DNA of 33,492 nt from Flavobacteriaceae bacterium (lineage in GTDB: Bacteria > Bacteroidota > Bacteroidia > Flavobacteriales > Flavobacteriaceae), in assembly GCA_030065775.1 (NCBI GenBank), contig JASJDL010000010.1, positions 1 to 33,492 on the forward strand, in the 5' to 3' direction. The position numbers and the translations under genes are program-made. Shown here piece after piece: positions 18,173 through 25,864 of this stretch; within the stretch, counting starts at the first letter, position 1, and each line of letters starts with the position of its first letter. The notes under the pieces are model-generated. The model was not told the origin of the DNA and ran no database searches. It worked only from the letters and a program-made list of their open reading frames with translations.

Positions 18173-20314
18173 TTGAAAAAACTATTTCTCGTTCTCATTA
18201 TAATCTTCGCTTATTCATGTAACCCTGATGACTCTGCAGATAACATGGAGAAAACATATACACTCATACCAGACGAAAAGTTTGAGCAGATTTTAGTAGA
18301 TCAAGGCTTGGATAGCGATCAAATGGTTAATGGGCAGATGCTCTATACTGATGCTCAAAAAATTTCGGATTTAATAGTGATATTCGGCATAAATAAAGAG
18401 CTCGATTTAGAAGGAATTCAAGATTTTGTCAATCTAAAAACTCTTTACATCTATGGTGGAGCAATCAGCATTCTTGATTTAGATGATAACATAAATCTTA
18501 TTGATGTAAAATTAGAGCAAACTATCATTGAGAATCATTTGATACTTCCTTTAGAGTCAGACCTGAAAAATCTTACTCTTGAACTAGCCAGATTAAAACT
18601 CTTAAATCTACGTGAAAATGTCAAATTAGACAGTCTAACTGTTCGAAGTAACTCTTTGGAACAATTAAATATCTCCAATAGTGTAAACTTAAGTTCTTTA
18701 CATCTTACCAGCACCACCAGCGATTTTGTGGCATTAGATCTGAGCAGCAATGTCAATTTAAAAACTGCCAAATTATCAGTCGCAGGCATTACCTCTCTTG
18801 ATATAAGCAATCTGACGAAATTAAAAAATTTGAACACCATTAATTGCCCAAAGCTTATTTGTGCTAAAATTTTTGAAAACCAAGACATTTCTGACTTTAA
18901 GTATGGATATCATACAACATTTACCACAAATTGTAACAACTTGCCTGAAAGAGAATATACCACGATAACCAATGAGGAATTTGAAAGAACTTTAATTATT
19001 AATGATATCGATACCGAAGACCAATTGGACGGGAAGGTGCTTACAAAATCTCTGGAAAACGCAAAAGGCCTTTATATTGGTGGACGGTTTACAACATTAG
19101 ATAGTTTAGATGGTCTGGAAACGCTCAAAAACATAGAATGGATTTATTTCTATGATCTATTCTTAGGTAATAATCTAAGACTTGAGAATTACGACTTTAG
19201 TCAAAATACGAAGTTAAAGCATTTCACTATTAGAGGGCTCGATCAGCCTCATGGCGCTACGGGTATTGATTTCGTTGCAGATTTATCGCAGCTAAAAAAA
19301 TTAGAAACTCTTGAACTTACTTACGCTAGTTTTAGCAACCTTGATTTTAGGGAATGCCCCGACTTGAAGGTGGTAAAAGTTGTGAACGATTTATCTTTGG
19401 ATTATGACTTTACGGGAAACCCTGAACTGGAGCAGATTATAATAGAAAGGGCGAATTCAGTCGATATATCACAAAATTTAAAACTAAAAGAATTAGAACT
19501 AAAATCATCTTTAATTCCCAGTCTGGATCTCAGCAATAATTCAAATATAGAATCCATTAGTTTGGATGGATTGACCATAACCTCATTAGAAATCAATAAC
19601 AAACCGCAATTAAATGAGCTTGTTTTAAAAAACCTCAACAATTTAGCCACACCCGATATAAAGAACAATACCAGCCTGAAAACATATCATGTTGAAGACT
19701 GCAACTTAATAGGAGAAGTTGATGTCAGCTCAAATAGCGGTTTAGAAAGATTGGTTGTTAAGAACAATCAGAATATAAATTCTCTTAATATTGAACAAAA
19801 CACAAATTTAAGGGATTTGCTGGTCTGGAATACGCGGGTTAGCAGACTTGACTTAATGAACAATAGTTTACTGGAGTACCTTTCCATAAGGCATAATCCA
19901 ATGAGTGAGATAGATATTTCTAATAATTTATCACTATCAGTGCTTTCGGTGCAACATTCAGACATTTCTAATTTAGATATATCAGATCACGACAATCTCA
20001 GAGGTTTATATGTAAGACACACAAATATTAACAGCTTAGATTTACGTGATAAGACTCGTATGGAATTGATGCTGTTAAACCATAATAAATTGACGTCAGT
20101 TGATCTGACCAATATGCGTATTTTAAGAGAATTGTACATCAATAACAACGAATTATCACAATTAGATCTTAGCAATAATTTATCGCTTATTGCAGCAAAT
20201 GTGTATGATAACCCTGACTTAGATTGTATTAAAATAGCCGAAATACAAAAAATTTCATTGGTTTCAAGAGTCAATAGAAGTGAGTATCAAACATTATCTA
20301 CAAATTGTTTATGA
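18173..20314 (+). CDS. Leucine-rich-repeat lipoprotein with duplicated head module
   Basis: Signal/lipobox KKLFLVLIIIFAYSC-NPDD; many LxxLxIxxNxxL / LDLSNN repeats. Confidence 0.8.
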   Translation: MKKLFLVLIIIFAYSCNPDDSADNMEKTYTLIPDEKFEQILVDQGLDSDQMVNGQMLYTDAQKISDLIVIFGINKELDLEGIQDFVNLKTLYIYGGAISILDLDDNINLIDVKLEQTIIENHLILPLESDLKNLTLELARLKLLNLRENVKLDSLTVRSNSLEQLNISNSVNLSSLHLTSTTSDFVALDLSSNVNLKTAKLSVAGITSLDISNLTKLKNLNTINCPKLICAKIFENQDISDFKYGYHTTFTTNCNNLPEREYTTITNEEFERTLIINDIDTEDQLDGKVLTKSLENAKGLYIGGRFTTLDSLDGLETLKNIEWIYFYDLFLGNNLRLENYDFSQNTKLKHFTIRGLDQPHGATGIDFVADLSQLKKLETLELTYASFSNLDFRECPDLKVVKVVNDLSLDYDFTGNPELEQIIIERANSVDISQNLKLKELELKSSLIPSLDLSNNSNIESISLDGLTITSLEINNKPQLNELVLKNLNNLATPDIKNNTSLKTYHVEDCNLIGEVDVSSNSGLERLVVKNNQNINSLNIEQNTNLRDLLVWNTRVSRLDLMNNSLLEYLSIRHNPMSEIDISNNLSLSVLSVQHSDISNLDISDHDNLRGLYVRHTNINSLDLRDKTRMELMLLNHNKLTSVDLTNMRILRELYINNNELSQLDLSNNLSLIAANVYDNPDLDCIKIAEIQKISLVSRVNRSEYQTLSTNCL

Positions 20315-20330
20315 ATACGTCACCTAGGAA

Positions 20331-21107
20331 TCATTCTTTTTGATCTAGAATTGCTTTATTTAGATATGAAGCTATTATACCGCCGAGCATTGGCGATAAG
20401 ATATACACGGTTAAAAAACTAAAGCGTACAGCGGGAAATGCAGCTGATTTCCAACCGGCAAAATAGGCCACAATCCTGGGGGAAAAATCGCGTGCAGGAT
20501 TGAATCCTCCCTGGGTAAAAGGTGCAATCAGACATATTAAAATCGTAACCGTCAGGCCAATCAATAATGGAGTCGCATTGTTGAGCTGCTCAGGTTTTTC
20601 TGTCACTCTGAAGATCACAAATACCAATAGAAAGGTGCCCAGGCCTTCGAGAAAACACGCCTGAAGATATGATACTGAGAATTTTTCCGCGAAAGTGGGA
20701 TTCGGGAAATATTCACCAAACATCATCGCTGAGCGATATGAATACGTGCTCCCTCTTAGAATTCCGTTGACTTCTTCATAATTTGCAATGGCAGTATTAA
20801 ATATCAGAAATAAAAGCAGTCCACCGACCAAAGCACCTAGAAACTGGGCTATCAGATAAAAAGGTAATTTTTTAGGTCTAAGTTGTTTGGCAAAGACCAT
20901 CGCAACACTGACTGCAGGATTTAGATGAGCCGGACATATATTTCTAACCGCAAAAATGGCCATAGCCACTCCTAATCCAAAAATAAGCGCTACACCCAAA
21001 AGGTTGAGGGCTCCGAACACTACAGAAACAGCTACAGCGCCACATCCAAAAAAAACAAGCAGTAAAGTCCCTAGGAATTCCCCTACGTATTCTTTAAAAA
21101 AAATCAT
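20331..21107 (-). CDS. MIP family aquaglyceroporin (GlpF/AqpS-like)
   Basis: Six TMs; two NPA boxes HLNPAVS and GGFNPARDFSPRI (Asp after Arg as in glycerol-facilitator types); located in an ars-type gene set. Confidence 0.88.
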   Translation of the reverse strand: MIFFKEYVGEFLGTLLLVFFGCGAVAVSVVFGALNLLGVALIFGLGVAMAIFAVRNICPAHLNPAVSVAMVFAKQLRPKKLPFYLIAQFLGALVGGLLLFLIFNTAIANYEEVNGILRGSTYSYRSAMMFGEYFPNPTFAEKFSVSYLQACFLEGLGTFLLVFVIFRVTEKPEQLNNATPLLIGLTVTILICLIAPFTQGGFNPARDFSPRIVAYFAGWKSAAFPAVRFSFLTVYILSPMLGGIIASYLNKAILDQKE

Positions 21108-21109
21108 TA

Positions 21110-21748
21110 TTAAATAATGCTGGAGAAGATATAATACATTTCTGTAGCAATTTGCTGGCTACGTTCGTGGTATTTTTCCGCTTGTTGAGGTGTATCATCG
21201 AATGCTTTCGGGTCTTCATATGTAATGGTTACTCGTGTTTCGGCTCCCGATATAACTGGACAATTTTCATCAGCATCAGAACATGTTAGTATTGCCGCAA
21301 AATCAGATTTTGGGTTTAACGCATGATCAAACGTTTTTGAAAAACCGATCACAGGATATATACTTTCCCCAAATTTAATGACATACACCGGATTGTCACC
21401 CTGAGAAATTTTGGTGATCTCAAAACCAGAATTTTCTAATGTCTCAACCACTTTTGGAAATAAGGCAGTGGCTTCAGTTCCGCCGGAGTAACAAAAGACG
21501 TTACGAACACCAAAATACCGGGCCATAGTCTGTGCCCAAACCTGAGATAAATGACTTCTCCGAGAGTTGTGAGTGCAAATAAAATTCAATCGAATATCTT
21601 TTTTAAAGTCTACCCTATTCTGAATATAATGAACCAAAGGTTTTAATAGTACTTTACGGTCTTCGCTTAAGCTTAAGGGATCTAAATTCGATATAGTATT
21701 TTTGAGCTCACCAAAAAGCTTCGTCTTATTTTTCTTTTTAATCTTCAC
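21110..21748 (-). CDS. arsC: LMW-PTP-type arsenate reductase-like protein (longest ORF starts at 21796)
   Basis: P-loop ICTHNSRRS (CX5R) and LTCSDADENCPV Cys pair; in-frame GTG at 21748 avoids the 28-nt overlap of the longest ORF with its upstream neighbour. Confidence 0.82.
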   Translation of the reverse strand: MKIKKKNKTKLFGELKNTISNLDPLSLSEDRKVLLKPLVHYIQNRVDFKKDIRLNFICTHNSRRSHLSQVWAQTMARYFGVRNVFCYSGGTEATALFPKVVETLENSGFEITKISQGDNPVYVIKFGESIYPVIGFSKTFDHALNPKSDFAAILTCSDADENCPVISGAETRVTITYEDPKAFDDTPQQAEKYHERSQQIATEMYYIFSSII

Positions 21749-21768
21749 AAACGAATTATTACGTATTG

Positions 21769-22257
21769 TTAACAACAAGCAGACCCAGAGCAGCATGTGT
21801 CATCTGCGGTAACGAGCGTTTGACTTGGCGCTCCAAAAGCGTCCTTGGCTTTACAATCTGTTTGAGAAACAAATAACTGTATTATTGTTTTATCTGAAGT
21901 TAATTTTACGTTATGAATTTCCAGATTTGCTTTGTGAAACAGCTCATTACTATATTCAAAAAACACCTGTGACCCTTTATCAATTTTGTGAATTTTATCC
22001 ACTTTTTCAAGGATTGATAAGGCCTTCTTTGAAGTCATATATTCGACTTTATCAATTTCTTTCGGACTTTCCCAAAGCTGAATGATGGTTTCATTCCAAT
22101 CATCCGATCTGCCTCCGCAATCTACCGATTTTATAGTTGTATTCTTTACTTCGGTGATATGATAATTTGCACCAACATAGGTGCCATCTTTGTACTCAAA
22201 TAGCAATTCCTTTTCGCCGTGTTCTTTTAAAATGTTTAAAAATTCTTGTGTTTTCAT
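21769..22257 (-). CDS. DUF6428-like protein with Cys-rich C-terminus
   Basis: MKTQEFLNILKEHGEKELLFEYKDGTYVGANYHITEVKNTTIKSVDCGGR...W.ETIIQLW; ends TCCSGSACC. Confidence 0.7.
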   Translation of the reverse strand: MKTQEFLNILKEHGEKELLFEYKDGTYVGANYHITEVKNTTIKSVDCGGRSDDWNETIIQLWESPKEIDKVEYMTSKKALSILEKVDKIHKIDKGSQVFFEYSNELFHKANLEIHNVKLTSDKTIIQLFVSQTDCKAKDAFGAPSQTLVTADDTCCSGSACC

Positions 22258-22269
22258 ACTTATTATTTT

Positions 22270-22839
22270 TTAACAACAAACTATTTTTTTTCGCAATCGG
22301 TTCCAGGTGTCTTTTCCAGGAGGAAAAAGCAATAAAACATGAATTAAAGCCAAAATAATCGCACCTGGAATTATATTCACAGCAACAAAACTAAAAATAT
22401 CCCTGCCAAGGGAATCAGTTAGTTGTGTATTCATTAGAATCTTGTTTTCACTAACGGTCAGTTTAGTGCCTATTATCAGAATTATAGATGCAAAATGAAA
22501 TGCATTCGCAAATAGATGTATGATATACTCCCATTTAGGTAGACCTCCCATAAAAGCTCTACTATCCGCTTCTGAATAGGCATCTAACGCAAGTACAACC
22601 AAATCTATTATAACGATAACAGCGCCTATCACAAGGCTTACTTCATTATTCTCAATAAACAAAAGCCATACAATTACAGGAAATAACATGGCTCTCAAGG
22701 CGTGAATTTTATGTTCGAAGAGACTATCTTTTCTATTAAACAATTTATATTTAAAAATATGAAGATAAAAGCCATCATAGGTAGCCAAAATCATAAATAG
22801 TACGAGACAAAAAGTGCCTAGAAAATATAGCGTTTCCAT
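22270..22839 (-). CDS. Uncharacterised ~5-TM membrane protein ending in Cys-Cys
   Basis: 189-aa ORF, hydrophobic segments, C-terminus RLRKKIVCC; tightly packed between arsN-like and DUF6428-like genes. Confidence 0.75.
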   Translation of the reverse strand: METLYFLGTFCLVLFMILATYDGFYLHIFKYKLFNRKDSLFEHKIHALRAMLFPVIVWLLFIENNEVSLVIGAVIVIIDLVVLALDAYSEADSRAFMGGLPKWEYIIHLFANAFHFASIILIIGTKLTVSENKILMNTQLTDSLGRDIFSFVAVNIIPGAIILALIHVLLLFPPGKDTWNRLRKKIVCC

Positions 22840-22848
22840 AATTTATAT

Positions 22849-23346
22849 TTAATCTATTCCTACCGTTTTACTTCTTCGTTCCATTAAAACATTATTATAC
22901 CAGGTATCCCCTAACTTTCCTATTCTTTCGCGATAGCCTATTGTTCTGAAACCTAGTTTTTTATGTAAATTAATGCTTGCAATATTTTGAGGAAAGATAC
23001 CGGATTGTAAGGTCCAAATACTTTCTTGTTCGCTTTCGGTTATTAAATGTTCGAGCAATTTAGAACCGATTCCTTTTCCTTGAAATCTGGTATGTACATA
23101 AACACTTACTTCTGCCACGCCACCATACACACAACGGCTTGATACAGGTGATAAGGCCGCCCAGCCTACCAATTGATTAGCTATCCAGGCTGCCAGCCTG
23201 CACATCTTTAAATGTGAGGCATTCCACTGGTCCCACGATGGAACTTCAGTCTCAAAAGTGGCCACTCCGGTTGCAATTCCATCTTTGTAAATCGACGAAA
23301 CATTAGACCAGTCTTCAGCGGTTATATGTTTAATTTCTATACTCAA
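22849..23346 (-). CDS. GNAT N-acetyltransferase, ArsN/phosphinothricin acetyltransferase-like
   Basis: ITAEDWSNVSSIYKDGIATGVATFETEVPSWDQW...AEVSVYVHTRFQGKGIGSKLLEHLI...LHKKLGFRTIGYRERIGKLGDTWYNNVLMER; TTG start. Confidence 0.82.
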   Translation of the reverse strand: MSIEIKHITAEDWSNVSSIYKDGIATGVATFETEVPSWDQWNASHLKMCRLAAWIANQLVGWAALSPVSSRCVYGGVAEVSVYVHTRFQGKGIGSKLLEHLITESEQESIWTLQSGIFPQNIASINLHKKLGFRTIGYRERIGKLGDTWYNNVLMERRSKTVGID

Positions 23347-23362
23347 ATCGTAATTTTACGAT
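23347..23362. promoter_or_regulatory. Candidate ArsR operator 2 (between arsR and the arsN-like gene)
   Basis: ATCGTAA-TT-TTACGAT: perfect 7-bp arms, 16 bp total, directly abutting the TTG start. Confidence 0.6.
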
Positions 23363-23380
23363 AATTATTTTCAAATTTTT

Positions 23381-23713
23381 TTAGCAACACTGTATTCCTC
23401 CGAAATCTTGTTTAAACAATGTGTCAAAAAGCTCCTTAGCCTTTTGCCAACTCTCCTGATGAATGCAATAGCGTATTTTAGGTGGATTCACCTCACCCTC
23501 TATCAAACCGGCATCTTTTAGCTCTTTTAAATGTTGCGAAATCGTTGATTGTGCCAATGGCAATACATCGACGAGATCGCCTGTGTAGCAACAACTTTGA
23601 TTGCTCAAATGTTTTAAAATCACCAATCGAACAGGATGCCCTAATGCCTTGGCGTAACGTGCCAGTTCTTTTGACTCCTCTGAATACTCAATATGCTGTA
23701 AAGTTTTATTCAT
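23381..23713 (-). CDS. arsR: ArsR family winged-helix metalloregulator
   Basis: YAKALGHPVRLVILKHLSNQSCCYTGDLVDVLPLAQSTISQHLKELKDAGLIEGE; C-terminal GGIQCC. Confidence 0.92.
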   Translation of the reverse strand: MNKTLQHIEYSEESKELARYAKALGHPVRLVILKHLSNQSCCYTGDLVDVLPLAQSTISQHLKELKDAGLIEGEVNPPKIRYCIHQESWQKAKELFDTLFKQDFGGIQCC

Positions 23714-23718
23714 AGTTC

Positions 23719-23734
23719 ATCGCAAATATACGAT
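23719..23734. promoter_or_regulatory. Candidate ArsR operator 1 overlapping the arsR -7 box
   Basis: ATCGCAAATATACGAT, 13/16 identical to the 23347-23362 palindrome; contains TATATTTG on the minus strand (23723-23730). Confidence 0.65.
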
Positions 23735-23770
23735 TAATATTTAAATTGCAAAATTTTGCCTTAATTTTCC

Positions 23771-23778
23771 TATGTTTG
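23771..23778 (+). promoter_or_regulatory. -7 promoter element upstream of the DoxX-like gene
   Basis: TATGTTTG, exact TAnnTTTG match. Confidence 0.45.
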
Positions 23779-23834
23779 AATACTAATGAGTACGACTTAA
23801 TCCTTCAAAGACGCCTCACTTAATACCTAGCATT

Positions 23835-24266
23835 ATGCACGACCAAATAAAAACCTCACGCACTCAAAACATTTTTAGAATTCTGTTGGGCTGTTTTATG
23901 GTATATGCCGGTATCAGCCATCTCACTTTTAACCGGATTGACTTTCAGGCACAGGTACCAGATTGGGTGCCGTTAGGTAAAGACTTAGTGGTGTTAACAT
24001 CCGGAGTCATTGAAATACTCTTGGGGCTTTCGATTCTCTTTTGGACGAAGCAACGTGTAAAAGTCGGTTTTGCATTGGCATTGTTTTTTGTAGCAATCTT
24101 TCCCGGGAATATATCGCAATATTTGAATGGTACCGATGCCTTTGGTGTTTTGAATTCAGATAGGGCAAGATTCATTCGGCTATTTTTTCAACCCGTATTG
24201 ATCGCCTGGGCGCTATGGTCAACCGGTGCCTGGTCGGCATGGATACATCGAAATAAAAAGAGCTAG
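23835..24266 (+). CDS. DoxX-like small membrane protein
   Basis: RILLGCFMVYAGISHLTF...VPDWVPLGKDLVVLTSGVIEILLGLSILF; 4 predicted TMs. Confidence 0.75.
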   Translation: MHDQIKTSRTQNIFRILLGCFMVYAGISHLTFNRIDFQAQVPDWVPLGKDLVVLTSGVIEILLGLSILFWTKQRVKVGFALALFFVAIFPGNISQYLNGTDAFGVLNSDRARFIRLFFQPVLIAWALWSTGAWSAWIHRNKKS

Positions 24267-24324
24267 TTTTTAAACTTGGCGTTTCGATAATCAAAAAAAC
24301 CCATAATCAATTGGTGAACGAATC

Positions 24325-25815
24325 ATGAACTTAAAGAGCTTTTTAATCTTGTGCTGCTTTGTGTTTGCTTCTTGCTCACAACCTTCAAAATCTTCAGATA
24401 ATAGTGTACCCGTCGCAGACCAGTTATCTAAAGCGCGGTCATCAGATGGGTATTATATCTCATGGAAAGAACATATTATAGATGATACTGCCAGCAGCGG
24501 AATTGATATAAGTGGAAGTGATGGGTTATCGATCGGAGACCTTGACAAAGATGGTATTATTGATATTGTCTCTGTTCATGAATCTGACACAGAATATGAC
24601 GGTGCTCTTGAAGGTCACATTAGAATTGCATTCGGATCACAAGACTCAAATAAATGGGTGTCGATTACTTTAGCTCAAGGAAAAGAAGCCGCTGCAGCTG
24701 AAGACGTTGCAATTGATGACGTAAATGGCGATGGTTATTTAGATGTAGTTGCAGCTTGCGAATTGGGTCACCTTATCTATTTTCAGAATCCTATGTCTGA
24801 GATTCGCTCCTCGAAATGGCCAAGGATCATTCCCGAAGTTACTCAAGAACGCGGATCATTCATTCGAGTATTTCTAGCAGATTTGAATAATGATGGGAAG
24901 CCTGAAGTGATTAGCGCCAACAAAGGTGATCAATTAGGTGCCGGCACTAATGATAATGCTGTTGATGGACTCAATACCATTTCATATTTTGAAATTAAAG
25001 GAGATCCATTGAAGAATGATTCATGGGTTGAACAGGAATTGATCAAGGTTAAGATTCCTATCAACTCGCGGCCCATAGATATCGATAAAGACGGTGACCT
25101 GGATGTTATTGCAGGCTCTAGAGGTGAAAATAAGATTATCCTTTTCGAAAATATGAGCAACGACACCATACGTTTTAAAGAGCATCCAGTGATTATTAGG
25201 AGAGCTAATATGTCAGATAACGACAAAATAGAATTAAATGACTCCATTCCAAAAGTGAACGGTTTTAATATGGATTTTTTGGATGTAAATAGTGATGGTA
25301 GACTCGATATTTTACTCACAGAAGTCATTGATGAATTTCCCCTTGGAACAACGCTGGTATGGCTGGAACAACCTCAAGAATTGTCTCAAGACTGGATTGC
25401 ACATTCTATCGGTTCAATAAAACCGGATAGGCTGGTTGGTTTCGCTGTCGCGGATATTACCAATGATGGGAAACCAGATGTAATTACCGGCGGTTATAGC
25501 AGAGGAAACAGAAGAACAGATGAAGACATCACTGTTAAGGATCCTCTTGGGAGGCTGGCATGGTTTGAACATCCGCAAGACCCATATAAACCTTGGATAC
25601 GACAAGATATATCGCGCCGTAAACGCGGCATGTTCGATAAATTTATTCCTCTTGACTTAGATAAAGACGGTGATATTGATTTCCTGTCGACGCGCGGAAA
25701 TAGTCTACCCTATGACGGTGTGTTTTGGCTAGAACAGATCAGAACTACAGAACCCTCAAAATCATTTATGAGTGCAAGGGTGAAAGATAGCGAAGAGATG
25801 CCAGTACCCAAATAA
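24325..25815 (+). CDS. FG-GAP/VCBS repeat-containing lipoprotein
   Basis: Lipobox CFVFASC; repeated DLDKDGIIDIVS, DVNGDGYLDVVA, DLNNDGKPEVIS, DIDKDGDLDVIA, DVNSDGRLDILL, DITNDGKPDVIT, DLDKDGDIDFLS. Confidence 0.85.
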   Translation: MNLKSFLILCCFVFASCSQPSKSSDNSVPVADQLSKARSSDGYYISWKEHIIDDTASSGIDISGSDGLSIGDLDKDGIIDIVSVHESDTEYDGALEGHIRIAFGSQDSNKWVSITLAQGKEAAAAEDVAIDDVNGDGYLDVVAACELGHLIYFQNPMSEIRSSKWPRIIPEVTQERGSFIRVFLADLNNDGKPEVISANKGDQLGAGTNDNAVDGLNTISYFEIKGDPLKNDSWVEQELIKVKIPINSRPIDIDKDGDLDVIAGSRGENKIILFENMSNDTIRFKEHPVIIRRANMSDNDKIELNDSIPKVNGFNMDFLDVNSDGRLDILLTEVIDEFPLGTTLVWLEQPQELSQDWIAHSIGSIKPDRLVGFAVADITNDGKPDVITGGYSRGNRRTDEDITVKDPLGRLAWFEHPQDPYKPWIRQDISRRKRGMFDKFIPLDLDKDGDIDFLSTRGNSLPYDGVFWLEQIRTTEPSKSFMSARVKDSEEMPVPK

Positions 25816-25864
25816 ACTGCTGGTGAACCGATTACAGCGAAGTCCAAACACTTGAAGCATTTCA

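Noticed and set aside
18535-18888. 117-aa minus-strand ORF (also 19402-19668, 19987-20274)
   Set aside because: Antisense to LRR repeats; repetitive codons produce open antisense frames.
18700-20200. Periodic similar DNA segments considered as tandem repeat/CRISPR-like
   Set aside because: Periodicity is protein-level (LRR), with divergent DNA and no identical repeats or spacers.
21749-21796. Longer ArsC start (MLLWVCLLLTIRNNSF)
   Set aside because: Would overlap the DUF6428-like gene by 28 nt and adds a non-conserved-looking prefix; GTG at 21748 fits better, though not proven.
24930-25328. 132-aa minus-strand ORF
   Set aside because: Antisense shadow of the VCBS-repeat gene.
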